Position numbers and translations under genes: made by a program. This document shows, one piece after another, positions 9,353-19,844 of a stretch of 64,000 nt of DNA. Every line of letters starts with the position of its first letter. Position 1 is the stretch's first letter. Origin of the DNA: Citrobacter sp. 18056 (lineage in GTDB: Bacteria > Pseudomonadota > Gammaproteobacteria > Enterobacterales > Enterobacteriaceae); the NCBI GenBank assembly GCA_902706235.1, contig CACSJR010000009.1, forward strand, positions 62,001-126,000. The letters run 5' to 3'. Below the pieces are notes generated by a model. It was given only the letters and a program-made list of their open reading frames with translations. It was not told the origin of the DNA and ran no database searches.

Positions 9353-11031
9353 TGGCTGCGCAAGGGTTGTTACTGATTGCCAGTTTTTTACTGATCCTGT
9401 TCAGTCTGGCGCGCCCGTTGGGGCTCGTGCTGGCACGGCTGATTGCCAATACGCCACTGCCCGGAACAGCCAGAGTTGAAAGCGTTCTTTGGCGCCTGAT
9501 GGGCATCTCCGCCCAGGAGATGAACTGGCGGCAATATCTGCTGGCCATTCTGTTGCTCAATATTTTTGGCGCAGTACTGCTGTTTGCGATGCTGATGCTT
9601 CAGGGCTTCCTGCCGCTGAATCCGCAGCGGCTTCCAGGCCTCTCATGGGATCTGGCGATGAACACCGCCATCAGCTTTGTCTCCAACACCAACTGGCAGG
9701 CGTATAGCGGTGAAAGTACGCTGAGCTATTTCAGCCAGATGTCCGGGCTGGCAGTGCAAAACTTCTTATCTGCAGCCACCGGCATCGCAGTCGTGTTCGC
9801 GCTAATCCGCGGTTTCTGCCGCCATAGCACCGACACGCTGGGTAACGCATGGATGGACATTGTGCGCGTTACGTTGTGGATCCTGCTGCCGCTGTCGCTG
9901 TTGATTGCGCTATTTATGATCCAGCAAGGCACGCTGCAAAACCTTCTCCCATATCAGCATTTCACCTCGCTCGAAGGTGTGAAAGGCCTGCTGCCGATGG
10001 GGCCGGTGGCGTCGCAGGAAGCCATCAAGATGCTTGGCACCAATGGCGGTGGCTTCTTTAATGCCAACTCCAGCCATCCATTTGAAAACCCAACGGCGCT
10101 GACTAACTCGGTTCAAATGCTGGCGATTTTCCTGATCCCTGCCGCGCTGTGTTTCGCCTTCGGTGAAGCAGTCAACGACCGTCGCCAGGGTCGCGCGATC
10201 CTATGGGCGATGTCGGTCATCTTCGTCATCTGCGTAACGGTAGTGATGTGGGCTGAGCTCAGCGGAAATCCTCACTTCCTGAAACTCGGGGCCGACAGTG
10301 CCATCAATATGGAAGGTAAAGAGAGCCGGTTCGGCATTCTGCAAAGCAGCCTGTTTGCGGTGGTGACGACCGCGGCGTCCTGCGGCGCAGTGAACGCCAT
10401 GCACGACTCCTTTACCGCGCTCGGTGGCATGGTACCAATGTGGCTAATGCAGATTGGTGAAGTGGTGTTCGGCGGCGTGGGTTCCGGGCTGTACGGCATG
10501 CTGCTGTTCGTGCTGCTGTCGGTGTTTATCGCCGGGCTGATGATTGGCCGCACGCCGGAATATCTCGGTAAAAAAATCGACGTGCGTGAAATGAAAATGA
10601 CCGCGCTGGCGATCCTCGTGACTCCGGCACTGGTTTTGCTCGGCACTGCACTGGCGATGATGACCGAAGCCGGTCGCGCCGGAATGTTCAACCCGGGCAT
10701 TCACGGCTTTAGCGAAGTGGTGTACGCCGTCTCTTCCGCCGCCAATAACAACGGCAGCGCCTTCGGCGGCCTGAGTGCTAACTCTCCATTCTGGAACTGC
10801 CTGCTGGCCTTCTGCATGTTCGTCGGACGCTTCGGGGTGATCGTGCCTGTTCTGGCCATTGCTGGCTCGCTGGTGAGCAAGAAAATTCAGCCCGCCAGCA
10901 CCGGCACGCTGCCGACCTTCGGCCCGCTGTTTGTTGGCTTGCTGATAGGCACCGTGATTTTGGTCGGCGCCCTGACCTTTATTCCCGCCCTGGCATTAGG
11001 CCCGGTCGCAGAACATCTCTCTTCGTTATAA
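9352..11031 (+). CDS. kdpA: Potassium-transporting ATPase subunit KdpA (K+ channel-like)
   Basis: The potassium-binding, channel-like subunit of the high-affinity KdpFABC pump, 559 residues with ten or so membrane helices. The four selectivity-filter loops of the superfamily-of-K-transporters fold are visible: [33 protein letters not shown] and [11 protein letters not shown]. The start ATG overlaps the kdpF stop, which rules out longer readings that continue through kdpF in another frame. It is second in kdpFABC. Confidence 0.97.
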   Translation: MAAQGLLLIASFLLILFSLARPLGLVLARLIANTPLPGTARVESVLWRLMGISAQEMNWRQYLLAILLLNIFGAVLLFAMLMLQGFLPLNPQRLPGLSWDLAMNTAISFVSNTNWQAYSGESTLSYFSQMSGLAVQNFLSAATGIAVVFALIRGFCRHSTDTLGNAWMDIVRVTLWILLPLSLLIALFMIQQGTLQNLLPYQHFTSLEGVKGLLPMGPVASQEAIKMLGTNGGGFFNANSSHPFENPTALTNSVQMLAIFLIPAALCFAFGEAVNDRRQGRAILWAMSVIFVICVTVVMWAELSGNPHFLKLGADSAINMEGKESRFGILQSSLFAVVTTAASCGAVNAMHDSFTALGGMVPMWLMQIGEVVFGGVGSGLYGMLLFVLLSVFIAGLMIGRTPEYLGKKIDVREMKMTALAILVTPALVLLGTALAMMTEAGRAGMFNPGIHGFSEVVYAVSSAANNNGSAFGGLSANSPFWNCLLAFCMFVGRFGVIVPVLAIAGSLVSKKIQPASTGTLPTFGPLFVGLLIGTVILVGALTFIPALALGPVAEHLSSL

Positions 11032-11051
11032 GACACCTGGAGACACGTTTT

Positions 11052-13100
11052 ATGAGTCGTAAGCAAACGGCAATTTTCGAACCGGCCCTGGTTCGCCAGG
11101 CCCTGCTGGATGCCGTAAAAAAACTGAGTCCAGCCGTACAATGGCGCAACCCGGTGATGTTTATCGTCTGGCTGGGCAGCGTGCTGACCACCCTGCTCGC
11201 CGTGGCGATGGCCTTTGGAAAAGCACCCGGTAGCGCTGGCTTCACGGCGGCAATCAGCATCTGGCTGTGGTTTACCGTGCTGTTCGCTAACGTCGCCGAA
11301 GCGCTGGCGGAAGGCCGCAGCAAGGCGCAGGCCAACAGTCTGAAAGGCATCCAGAAAACCTCTTTCGCCCGTAAACTGCGCGCGCCGCAGCATGACGCTC
11401 AGGCCGATCACGTTCCGGCAGATGGCCTGCGCAAAGGTGACATCGTTCTGGTGGAGGCTGGCGACATTATCCCGTGCGACGGTGAAGTCATCGAAGGTGG
11501 CGCATCGGTGGACGAAAGCGCGATTACCGGGGAGTCCGCGCCAGTTATCCGCGAATCCGGCGGTGACTTCGCCTCGGTAACGGGTGGCACGCGCATTCTT
11601 TCCGACTGGCTGGTTATCCGTTGCAGCGTTAACCCTGGCGAAACCTTCCTTGACCGAATGATCGCCATGGTCGAAGGCGCTCAGCGTCGTAAAACACCAA
11701 ACGAAATCGCCCTGACCATTTTGCTGGTCGCCCTCACCATCGTGTTCCTGCTGGCTACCGCCACCCTGTGGCCGTTCTCCGCGTACGGCGGAACGGCGGT
11801 CAGTGTGACAGTGCTGGTTGCGCTGTTGGTTTGTCTGATCCCGACGACCATCGGCGGGCTGCTGTCGGCAATCGGCGTGGCCGGAATGAGCCGGATGCTT
11901 GGTGCCAACGTGATTGCCACCAGCGGGCGTGCAGTTGAAGCGGCAGGCGATGTAGATGTATTGCTGCTGGATAAAACCGGCACCATCACTCTCGGCAACC
12001 GTCAGGCGTCTCAGTTCCTGCCCGCTCCGGGCGTCGATGAGAAAACCCTCGCCGATGCCGCGCAGCTGGCGTCGCTGGCCGATGAGACGCCGGAAGGCCG
12101 CAGTATCGTGGTGCTGGCAAAACAGCGCTTCAATCTGCGCGAGCGCGACGTTCAGGCATTACAGGCCACGTTTGTGCCATTTACTGCGCAGACTCGCATG
12201 AGCGGCATCAATATCCACGACCGCATGATCCGTAAAGGTTCTGTGGATGCTATCCGTCGTCACGTAGAAGCCAACAACGGGCACTTCCCGCCGCAGGTCG
12301 ACACGCAGGTCGAAGGCGTGGCGCGTCAGGGTGGCACCCCGCTGGTGGTGGTGGAAGGTGCGACGGTGCTCGGTGTGATTGCACTGAAGGACATCGTAAA
12401 AGGCGGCATTAAAGAGCGTTTCGCACAGCTGCGCAAAATGGGCATTAAAACGGTGATGATTACCGGCGATAACCGCCTGACGGCCGCCGCCATCGCCGCC
12501 GAAGCAGGCGTAGATGACTTCCTGGCGGAAGCGACGCCGGAAGCCAAGCTGGCGCTGATTCGTCAGTATCAGGCGGAGGGCCGTCTGGTGGCGATGACCG
12601 GCGACGGCACCAACGACGCCCCGGCGTTAGCGCAGGCTGACGTGGCGGTGGCGATGAACTCCGGAACCCAGGCCGCAAAAGAAGCGGGCAACATGGTCGA
12701 TCTGGACTCCAACCCGACCAAGCTGATTGAAGTGGTGCATATCGGTAAACAGATGCTGATGACCCGCGGGTCGCTGACCACCTTCAGTATCGCCAATGAC
12801 GTGGCGAAATATTTCGCCATCATCCCGGCGGCATTTGCGGCCACTTATCCACAGCTCAACGCGCTGAACGTGATGCACCTGCACTCGCCCGCATCGGCCA
12901 TTCTCAGCGCCGTTATCTTTAACGCCCTGATTATTGTGTTCCTGATCCCGCTGGCGTTAAAAGGCGTGAGTTATAAGCCACTGACGGCGGCAGCAATGCT
13001 GCGACGTAACCTGTGGATTAACGGCCTCGGTGGCCTGCTGGTGCCATTCATCGGCATCAAAGTGATTGACCTGTTGCTGACTCTGTCTGGTCTGGTGTAA
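11052..13100 (+). CDS. kdpB: Potassium-transporting ATPase ATP-binding subunit KdpB
   Basis: P-type ATPase subunit that powers potassium uptake; 682 residues as in E. coli. The phosphorylated aspartate is Asp307 in LLDKTGT. TGES (159-162) is the actuator motif, and its Ser162 is the site of inhibitory phosphorylation known in E. coli. MITGDN and TGDGTNDAP mark the nucleotide and phosphorylation domains. It lies 20 bases after kdpA with a CTGGAG ribosome site and 6 bases before kdpC. Confidence 0.98.
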   Translation: MSRKQTAIFEPALVRQALLDAVKKLSPAVQWRNPVMFIVWLGSVLTTLLAVAMAFGKAPGSAGFTAAISIWLWFTVLFANVAEALAEGRSKAQANSLKGIQKTSFARKLRAPQHDAQADHVPADGLRKGDIVLVEAGDIIPCDGEVIEGGASVDESAITGESAPVIRESGGDFASVTGGTRILSDWLVIRCSVNPGETFLDRMIAMVEGAQRRKTPNEIALTILLVALTIVFLLATATLWPFSAYGGTAVSVTVLVALLVCLIPTTIGGLLSAIGVAGMSRMLGANVIATSGRAVEAAGDVDVLLLDKTGTITLGNRQASQFLPAPGVDEKTLADAAQLASLADETPEGRSIVVLAKQRFNLRERDVQALQATFVPFTAQTRMSGINIHDRMIRKGSVDAIRRHVEANNGHFPPQVDTQVEGVARQGGTPLVVVEGATVLGVIALKDIVKGGIKERFAQLRKMGIKTVMITGDNRLTAAAIAAEAGVDDFLAEATPEAKLALIRQYQAEGRLVAMTGDGTNDAPALAQADVAVAMNSGTQAAKEAGNMVDLDSNPTKLIEVVHIGKQMLMTRGSLTTFSIANDVAKYFAIIPAAFAATYPQLNALNVMHLHSPASAILSAVIFNALIIVFLIPLALKGVSYKPLTAAAMLRRNLWINGLGGLLVPFIGIKVIDLLLTLSGLV

Positions 13101-13106
13101 GAGGAA

Positions 13107-13688
13107 ATGAAAATGGCGACGTTACGCCCTGCTCTGGTAGTTCTGATTTTTTTAACCCTGGTCACCGGCGGCGTGTATCCGCTGTTTACCACCGCGCTTG
13201 GACAATGGTGGTTCACCGACCAGGCCAACGGCTCGTTGGTTCATCAGGACAACCAGATTCGTGGTTCGCGCTTGATTGGTCAGCAGTTTTCTGCGCCGGG
13301 ATATTTTCACGGCCGCCCTTCCGCCACCGCCAATAGCCCCTATAATCCAGAGGCATCCGGTGGCAGCAATCTGGCGGGCAGTAATCCAGAGCTGGATAAA
13401 GAAGTGGCGGCACGGGTGGCGCAGCTGCGTCAGGACAATCCGCAGGCAGACGCACAGGTTCCCGTCGAACTGGTAACGGCGTCCGCGAGCGGGCTGGATT
13501 ACAGCCTGACGCCGCAGTCGGTAAACTGGCAAAAACCGCGCGTGGCGCAGGCCCGTCACCTGTCTGTAGAAGCGCTGACCACGCTGGTAGCCGCACACAC
13601 ACAGCAGCCGTTGGTGAGTTTCCTCGGCCAGCCGGTGGTGAATATTGTAGAGCTGAACATGGCGCTGGATGCCCTGAAACAACCGTAA
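13107..13688 (+). CDS. kdpC: Potassium-transporting ATPase subunit KdpC
   Basis: KdpC, 193 residues, has one N-terminal membrane span (about 8-28, ending VTGGVYPLF) and a periplasmic domain. It is an essential part of KdpFABC, proposed to help assembly or substrate affinity. Conserved blocks include [15 protein letters not shown] and the C-terminal [10 protein letters not shown]. It starts 6 bases after kdpB, with kdpD 9 bases downstream, consistent with a single kdpFABCDE transcript. Confidence 0.97.
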   Translation: MKMATLRPALVVLIFLTLVTGGVYPLFTTALGQWWFTDQANGSLVHQDNQIRGSRLIGQQFSAPGYFHGRPSATANSPYNPEASGGSNLAGSNPELDKEVAARVAQLRQDNPQADAQVPVELVTASASGLDYSLTPQSVNWQKPRVAQARHLSVEALTTLVAAHTQQPLVSFLGQPVVNIVELNMALDALKQP

Positions 13689-13697
13689 GGATTGAGC

Positions 13698-16385
13698 ATG
13701 ACCGACGAGCCCTTTCGTCCCGATCCCGACCGCCTGCTGGAGCAATCCTCCGGCTGGTATCGCGGAAAACTGAAAGTCTTTTTTGGCGCCTGTGCAGGCG
13801 TAGGGAAAACCTACGCCATGTTGCAGGAAGCGCAGCGTCTGCGGGCGCAGGGGCTCGATATTCTGGTGGGCGTGGTGGAAACTCACGGCCGTCAGGAGAC
13901 CGCCGCGCAGCTTAAAGGGCTGGCGACTCAGCCGCGAAAACGCATTCACTATCGCGGTCGTCAGGTCGAAGAGTTTGACCTCGACGCCGCCCTCGCCCGC
14001 CGTCCGGCGCTGATCCTGATGGACGAACTGGCGCACACCAACGCGCCCGGTTCGCGTCACCCCAAACGCTGGCAGGATGTTGAAGAACTGCTGGAAGCGG
14101 GCATCGACGTTTTTACCACCGTCAACGTTCAGCATCTGGAAAGCCTGAACGACGTGGTCAGCAGCGTGACCGGTATCAAAGTGCGCGAAACCGTGCCGGA
14201 TCCTTTTTTCGATTCTGCTGACGAAGTGGTTTTGGTGGACCTGCCGCCGGACGATTTGCGCCAGCGTTTGCATGAAGGCAAAGTGTATATCGCCGGTCAG
14301 GCCGAGCGTGCCATCGAGCATTTCTTCCGTAAAGGCAACCTCATCGCCCTGCGCGAACTGGCACTGCGACGCACCGCTGACCGCGTGGATGATCAGATGC
14401 GCGCCTGGCGCGACCGGCAAGGCGAAGAAAAAGTCTGGCACACCCGCGATGCGATTCTGCTGTGCGTCGGCCACAGCGGCGGGAATGAAAAACTGGTGCG
14501 GGCCGCCGCCCGTCTGGCCGCCAAATTCGGCACTGCATGGCATGCGGTCTATGTCGAAACCCCCGATTTGCACCGTCTGCCAGAATCACAGCGGCGCAAT
14601 ATTCTCAGCGCATTGCGTCTGGCACAGGAACTGGGCGCGGAAACCGCCACGCTGTCAGACCCGGCGGAAGACAAAGCGATTCTACGCTACGCCCGCGAAC
14701 ATAATCTCGGCAAAATCATTCTTGGTCGGCGCAATAAACGACGCTGGTGGAGCCAGGAATCGTTCGCCGACAGGCTCGCCCGCCGCGCACCGGATCTCGA
14801 TTTACTGATTGTTGCCCTGGACGAGGCTCCCGTCAGCACGACTGCCCGTAATTCCGATACCCGTCCGTGGATAGACCGCTGGCGCGTACAGCTGCGCGGC
14901 TGCATCGTGGCGGTGGCGCTGTGCGCCTTTATTACCCTGTTCGCCAGCCATTTCCTGATGGCCTTTGATGCCGCCAACCTGGTGATGATCTATCTGCTTG
15001 GTGTGGTGATTGTGGCCCTGTTTTACGGGCGCTGGCCGTCGGTGCTGGCGACCGTCATTAACGTCATCAGTTTTGACTTATTCTTTATCGCGCCGCGCGG
15101 CACGCTGGCGGTGTCGGATGTGCAGTACGTGCTGACCTTCGGCGTGATGCTCACCGTCGGGCTGGTGATCGGGAATCTCACCGCCGGAGTGCGCTATCAG
15201 GCCCGCGTGGCCCGCTATCGCGAACAGCGCACCCGCCATTTGTATGAGATGTCCAAAGCGCTGGCGACGGGTCGCACGCAGCAGGATATCGCCCGCACCA
15301 GCGAACAGTTCATTCACTCCACATTCCAGGCGCGCAGCCAGGTGCTGCTGCCCAACACCGAGGGCGGGCTTCACCCTTTGACCGACGGCAACGACATCAC
15401 ACCGTGGGACGACGCCATCGCCCGCTGGAGCTTTGACAAAGGCCAGCCAGCAGGTGCGGGAACTGACACGCTGCCCGGCGTACCCTATCTGATCCTGCCG
15501 TTGAAAAGCGCCGAGAAAACCCACGGCGTGATGGTGGTTGAACCGGGGAATTTGCGCCAGTTGATGATCCCGGAACAGCAGCGATTGCTGGAAACCTGCA
15601 CCCTGCTGGTGGCCAGCGCCCTTGAACGTCTGGCGCTGACCGCCAGCGAAGAGCAATCGCGGCTGGTGAGTGAACGAGAAAGCATCCGTAACTCGCTGCT
15701 GGCGGCGCTTTCACACGACTTGCGCACGCCATTAACAGTGCTGTTTGGTCAGGCGGAAATTCTGACGCTGGATTTGGCCAGCGAAGGTTCAAAGCACGCT
15801 CCACAGGCCAACGAAATCCGCCAGCACGTGCTGAACACCACCCGGCTGGTGAACAATTTGCTGGATATGGCGCGCATTCAGTCCGGTGGATTTAACCTGC
15901 GCAAAGAGTGGCTGACGCTGGAAGAAGTGGTGGGCAGCGCCATTCGCACCCTGGAAATGGGCCTCGGCGGGCGGCATATTCAGCTGGCGCTGGGCGACCC
16001 GCTGACACTGATTCACGTTGATGGCCCGCTGTTTGAGCGGGTGCTGATTAACCTGCTGGAAAACGCCGCGAAGTACGCGGGCCCGTCGGCCACCATTGGG
16101 ATTTCCGCCGAACGCCTGCCCGAACAGCTACAGCTGGAGGTGTGGGACTCCGGCCCCGGTATCCCTGCTGGTCAGGAACAGGCAATATTTGCTAAATTCT
16201 CCAGGGGCCATAAGGAATCGGCCATTCCCGGCGTGGGGCTTGGCCTCGCGATTTGCCAGGCGATTGTCGAGGTACACGGCGGCGAACTGCACGCGTATAA
16301 CCGCCCCGAAGGCGGGGCCAGTTTCAGGGTTACGCTGCCGCTGGATGCGCCCCCGGAGCTGGATGAACTTCTCGAGGAACTGTGA
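13698..16385 (+). CDS. kdpD: Sensor histidine kinase KdpD
   Basis: Membrane sensor that controls kdp expression on potassium limitation or salt stress. It is 895 residues. The N-terminal KdpD domain has a Walker A motif GACAGVGKT (30-38) and then a universal-stress-protein domain (about 250-370). Four membrane spans follow (about 400-500), then a GAF-like region. The kinase has phosphorylated His673 in LSHDLRTP and a G1/G2 ATP lid (DSGPGIP, GVGLGLAI). I choose the ATG at 13698 rather than a TTG two codons upstream, because it matches the E. coli start. Its stop overlaps the kdpE start. Confidence 0.97.
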   Translation: MTDEPFRPDPDRLLEQSSGWYRGKLKVFFGACAGVGKTYAMLQEAQRLRAQGLDILVGVVETHGRQETAAQLKGLATQPRKRIHYRGRQVEEFDLDAALARRPALILMDELAHTNAPGSRHPKRWQDVEELLEAGIDVFTTVNVQHLESLNDVVSSVTGIKVRETVPDPFFDSADEVVLVDLPPDDLRQRLHEGKVYIAGQAERAIEHFFRKGNLIALRELALRRTADRVDDQMRAWRDRQGEEKVWHTRDAILLCVGHSGGNEKLVRAAARLAAKFGTAWHAVYVETPDLHRLPESQRRNILSALRLAQELGAETATLSDPAEDKAILRYAREHNLGKIILGRRNKRRWWSQESFADRLARRAPDLDLLIVALDEAPVSTTARNSDTRPWIDRWRVQLRGCIVAVALCAFITLFASHFLMAFDAANLVMIYLLGVVIVALFYGRWPSVLATVINVISFDLFFIAPRGTLAVSDVQYVLTFGVMLTVGLVIGNLTAGVRYQARVARYREQRTRHLYEMSKALATGRTQQDIARTSEQFIHSTFQARSQVLLPNTEGGLHPLTDGNDITPWDDAIARWSFDKGQPAGAGTDTLPGVPYLILPLKSAEKTHGVMVVEPGNLRQLMIPEQQRLLETCTLLVASALERLALTASEEQSRLVSERESIRNSLLAALSHDLRTPLTVLFGQAEILTLDLASEGSKHAPQANEIRQHVLNTTRLVNNLLDMARIQSGGFNLRKEWLTLEEVVGSAIRTLEMGLGGRHIQLALGDPLTLIHVDGPLFERVLINLLENAAKYAGPSATIGISAERLPEQLQLEVWDSGPGIPAGQEQAIFAKFSRGHKESAIPGVGLGLAICQAIVEVHGGELHAYNRPEGGASFRVTLPLDAPPELDELLEEL

Positions 16386-17059
16386 TTAACGTACTTATCG
16401 TTGAAGATGAACAGGCTATTCGTCGTTTTCTGCGCAGCGCGCTGGAAGCAGATGGCCTGCGCGTGCACGAAGCCGAAACGTTGCAACGTGGACTGCTGGA
16501 AGCGGCCACGCGCAAACCCGATCTGGTCATTCTTGACCTCGGCTTGCCGGATGGCGACGGCATTGAGTTCATCCGCGATTTTCGTCAGTGGAGCCAGGTG
16601 CCGGTCATTGTGCTTTCCGCTCGCGCCGAAGAAACGGACAAAATCACCGCGCTCGACGCCGGAGCCGACGATTATCTCAGCAAGCCGTTTGGCATTGGCG
16701 AGTTACAGGCGCGCCTGCGCGTAGCCCTGCGTCGTCACGGGAACGCGGAACAAAATCAGCCCGTGGTGCGTTTCGCCGATATTCAGGTCGATATCGCCAA
16801 TCACCGCATACAGCGCGGTGAAGAACAAATCCATCTGACACCGATTGAATTTCGCCTGCTGGCGGTGCTGCTCAACAACCATGGCAAGGTGCTGACCCAG
16901 CGTCAGTTATTAAGCCAGGTCTGGGGGCCAAATGCGATTGAGCATAGCCACTACCTGCGCATTTATATGGGCCACTTACGCCAGAAGCTGGAAATTGACC
17001 CGGCGCGGCCGCAGCATTTGCTGACCGAAACCGGGATTGGTTATCGGTTTATGCTCTGA
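16382..17059 (+). CDS. kdpE: Response regulator KdpE
   Basis: OmpR/PhoB-type transcription factor, 225 residues, partner of KdpD. The receiver domain has the acidic pocket Glu8-Asp9 and phosphorylated Asp52 in LDLGLPDGDG, with the conserved lysine in YLSKPFG. The winged-helix domain covers about 130-225. The start is GTG, whose TG is shared with the kdpD stop (GTGA). When phosphorylated it activates kdpFABC through the operator near 9161-9184. The stop codon lies within a hairpin. Confidence 0.97.
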   Translation: MINVLIVEDEQAIRRFLRSALEADGLRVHEAETLQRGLLEAATRKPDLVILDLGLPDGDGIEFIRDFRQWSQVPVIVLSARAEETDKITALDAGADDYLSKPFGIGELQARLRVALRRHGNAEQNQPVVRFADIQVDIANHRIQRGEEQIHLTPIEFRLLAVLLNNHGKVLTQRQLLSQVWGPNAIEHSHYLRIYMGHLRQKLEIDPARPQHLLTETGIGYRFML

Positions 17060-17079
17060 CCCGCCTGCTCAGTCAGAGC
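17053..17079 (+). terminator. Hairpin at the end of kdpE (weak terminator)
   Basis: GCTCTGAC pairs with GTCAGAGC around an 11-base loop, covering the kdpE stop codon. There is no T-run after it, so it may act as an mRNA 3' stabiliser or a weak terminator. Confidence 0.4.
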
Positions 17080-17124
17080 TTATGCATGGTTATTGCTGTT
17101 ACTGTTACAGAACGGTTAATTCAT

Positions 17125-17174
17125 CGCCGGGGATTATGCATTTCTGCTGCATAACCTGCGCCCATACCCCGGCG
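17125..17174. repeat. Nested long hairpin downstream of kdpE
   Basis: The outer stem is CGCCGGGG (17125-17132) with CCCCGGCG (17167-17174), perfect over 8 pairs. An inner stem, TTATGCA (17134-17140) with TGCATAA (17148-17154), is perfect over 7 pairs. No U-run follows. It may be a palindromic repeat unit or a transcript end. Confidence 0.5.
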
Positions 17175-17649
17175 AACAGCAGGCTAATGAATTGATTTCT
17201 GACGCTAACGATAAAAAACCGCCGCCTCTTCACAGTTTATCAACCTTGATTCAGGAATTTAAATGCCATAATTATTTGGCGGTTTAACTCACACTGAAAA
17301 TAACCTCCCCCTATTTGTGCATAGCTATTCCGACACCAATTAACATTCATTTAAAATCAATAAGTTAGAAAAATAAAATATCCATTTAAAAACACATACC
17401 ATTAACAACATAAAATAACAACCACCATAACTGCTTAGTAATGCATTTAAGCGCCGTCATTGATTCAATATTCTCTGACATCAATCATATATTCACACGC
17501 TTATTTAACCCGCCGAATGACTCGTGAGCAATATCACATTCACTGAGCACAAAAGACCGGACTATTCTCCGTGCAAACCGTTCCCACGTTAATGACGAAT
17601 TTATTTCGCCACGCCTTTTTATTCTTTAATAACGAGTAAGGGAGTAATA
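17175..17649 (+). promoter_or_regulatory. AT-rich upstream region of the arc operon
   Basis: About 475 bases without a gene. The part from about 17280 to 17520 is strikingly AT-rich compared with its neighbours, a setting typical of regulated promoters and H-NS binding. A CRP-like site is present at 17523-17538. I see no clear -35/-10 pair and no convincing ArgR box, although several ATTCA half-boxes occur. Confidence 0.45.
17523..17538. promoter_or_regulatory. CRP-like site upstream of arcA
   Basis: CGTGA-GCAATA-TCACA matches TGTGA-N6-TCACA at 9 of 10 positions, 112 bases before the arcA start. It suggests cAMP-CRP activation of the arginine deiminase operon under carbon limitation (inference). 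Confidence 0.55.
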
Positions 17650-18870
17650 ATGGAAAAGCATTATGTTGGTTCTGAGATTGGTCAATTGCGCAGCGTAATG
17701 CTGCACCGTCCGAATCTGAGCTTAAAAAGACTGACGCCATCGAATTGCCAGGAATTACTTTTTGATGATGTTCTGTCGGTAGAGCGCGCGGGCGAAGAGC
17801 ACGATATTTTCGCCAATACTCTGCGCCAGCAAGGCATCGAGGTTTTGCTGCTCACTGACTTGCTCAGCCAGACGCTGGAGATCAGCGATGCCAGGCAATG
17901 GTTACTGGAAACGCAGATCTCTGATTACCGACTGGGGCCAACCTTTGCGGGCGATATTCGTGCCTGGCTTTCGGATATGTCACACCGTCAATTGTCTCGT
18001 CATTTAACCGGAGGATTAACCTACGGTGAAATCCCAACCAGTATCAAAAATATGGTCGTCGATACGCATGACCAGAATGATTTTATTATGAAGCCGTTGC
18101 CGAATCATTTATTTACACGCGACACCTCCTGCTGGATATATAACGGCGTCTCTATTAACCCGATGGCAAAAGCCGCCCGCCAACGTGAAACCAATAATCT
18201 TCGCGCACTCTATCGCTGGCATCCGAAATTTGCCGAGGGTGAATTTATAAAATATTTCGGCGACGAAAATATAAATTACGACCACGCCACCTTAGAAGGC
18301 GGCGACGTGCTGGTCATTGGTCGTGGCGCGGTGTTGATAGGCCTCTCCGAGCGCACGACGCCACAGGGCGTCGAGTTCCTGGCCAGCGCGCTGTTCAAAC
18401 ATCAGCAGGCCAAACGCGTGATTGCCGTGGAGCTGCCAAAACATCGCTCCTGCATGCACCTCGACACGGTAATGACCCATATCGATATCGATACCTTCTC
18501 GGTTTACCCGGAAGTGGTCCGTCAGGACGTGCAGTGCTGGACCTTAACCCCGGACGAACATGGCGGAATCAAACGCCATCAGGAAACCAGTCTGCTGCAC
18601 GCCATCGAAAAAGCCCTTGGCATCGATCAGGTGCGATTGATCACCACCGGCGGCGATGCCTTTGAGGCCGAACGCGAGCAGTGGAACGACGCCAATAACG
18701 TGCTGACGCTGCGCCCCGGTGTCGTTGTGGGCTACGAGCGTAACACCTGGACTAACGAAAAATACGATAAAGCGGGTATTACCGTGCTGCCCATTCCCGG
18801 CGACGAACTGGGTCGCGGACGCGGCGGCGCACGCTGCATGAGCTGTCCTCTGGAACGCGACGATATTTAA
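17650..18870 (+). CDS. arcA: Arginine deiminase
   Basis: Hydrolyses arginine to citrulline and ammonia, the first step of the arginine deiminase (ADI) pathway. The 406-residue protein has the family motifs [19 protein letters not shown] (catalytic His) and [10 protein letters not shown], where Cys396 is the nucleophile. The start follows AAGGGAG. It leads arcA-arcC-arcB-arcD-argR-like, with arcC 10 bases downstream. The gene order equals the Salmonella STM4467-STM4463 cluster, but it sits between kdpE and speF. E. coli K-12 has no such operon at this place. It is distinct from the ArcA response regulator despite the shared symbol. Confidence 0.96.
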   Translation: MEKHYVGSEIGQLRSVMLHRPNLSLKRLTPSNCQELLFDDVLSVERAGEEHDIFANTLRQQGIEVLLLTDLLSQTLEISDARQWLLETQISDYRLGPTFAGDIRAWLSDMSHRQLSRHLTGGLTYGEIPTSIKNMVVDTHDQNDFIMKPLPNHLFTRDTSCWIYNGVSINPMAKAARQRETNNLRALYRWHPKFAEGEFIKYFGDENINYDHATLEGGDVLVIGRGAVLIGLSERTTPQGVEFLASALFKHQQAKRVIAVELPKHRSCMHLDTVMTHIDIDTFSVYPEVVRQDVQCWTLTPDEHGGIKRHQETSLLHAIEKALGIDQVRLITTGGDAFEAEREQWNDANNVLTLRPGVVVGYERNTWTNEKYDKAGITVLPIPGDELGRGRGGARCMSCPLERDDI

Positions 18871-18880
18871 GGAATAAACC

Positions 18881-19789
18881 ATGACCAAACCAACACTGGT
18901 TGTCGCCCTCGGCGGCAATGCCCTGCTCAAACGTGGAGAGCCACTGGAAGCGGAATGCCAACGCCAGAATATTGCGCTGGCGGCGAAAATCATCGCCGGG
19001 TTAACCGTGCAATGGCGTGTCGTGCTGGTGCACGGCAACGGGCCGCAGGTGGGACTGTTGGCACTGCAAAACAGCGCCTATGACAAAGTGGCGCCCTACC
19101 CGCTCGACGTCCTCGGCGCCGAAAGCCAGGGAATGATTGGCTACATGCTGCAACAGGCGCTGAAAAATCAGCTGCCGCAGCGCGAAGTCAGCGTATTGCT
19201 GACCCAGGTCGAAGTGGACGCAGCCGATCCGGCTTTCAGCAACCCGACCAAATACATCGGCCCGATCTACGACGACATCCAGGCCCGGGCGCTGCATGAA
19301 GAAAAAGGGTGGACGTTTAAGGCCGATGGCCGCCACTTCCGCCGCGTGGTGCCTTCGCCACAGCCGCAGCGGATTGTCGAAGGCGACGCCATCCGAACCC
19401 TGATTGCCCGCGACCATCTGGTGATTTGCAACGGCGGCGGCGGCGTCCCGGTAGTGAAAAATACCCGCGGCTACCGCGGTATTGAGGCGGTGATCGATAA
19501 GGATCTCTCCGCCGCACTGCTGGCCACTCAGCTTGAGGCTGACGCTCTGCTGATCCTCACTGACGCCGATGCCGTCTATCTCGACTGGGGCCAGCCTGGT
19601 CAGCGTCCGCTGACGCAGGTCACGCCTGCTGAACTCAATAATCTGACATTTGATGCCGGATCAATGGGCCCCAAAGTTGCCGCCAGCCGCCGTTTTGTTG
19701 AGCAGTGCCACGGTATCGCCGGGATCGGCGCACTGGCCGACGGCGAAGCCATCCTCAATGGAAAGAAAGGCACCTTGATTCGCCCGTAA
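18881..19789 (+). CDS. arcC: Carbamate kinase
   Basis: Makes ATP from carbamoyl phosphate and ADP, the energy-yielding last step of the ADI pathway, releasing ammonia and CO2. The 302-residue protein of the amino-acid-kinase fold begins VVALGGNALLKRG, and has VHGNGPQVG and CNGGGGVPV, typical of the family. It follows arcA by 10 bases with an AAGGAA ribosome site and is 55 bases before arcB. Confidence 0.96.
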   Translation: MTKPTLVVALGGNALLKRGEPLEAECQRQNIALAAKIIAGLTVQWRVVLVHGNGPQVGLLALQNSAYDKVAPYPLDVLGAESQGMIGYMLQQALKNQLPQREVSVLLTQVEVDAADPAFSNPTKYIGPIYDDIQARALHEEKGWTFKADGRHFRRVVPSPQPQRIVEGDAIRTLIARDHLVICNGGGGVPVVKNTRGYRGIEAVIDKDLSAALLATQLEADALLILTDADAVYLDWGQPGQRPLTQVTPAELNNLTFDAGSMGPKVAASRRFVEQCHGIAGIGALADGEAILNGKKGTLIRP

Positions 19790-19844
19790 CTGCCCTTTCC
19801 CGGATCGGGAGAGACATGAATGCGCTATCTGAAAGGACTATCCC

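Noticed and set aside
13152-14573. A 473-codon open frame antisense to kdpC and kdpD
   Set aside because: No recognisable domains and no ribosome site; it lies fully over the certain kdpC and kdpD genes.
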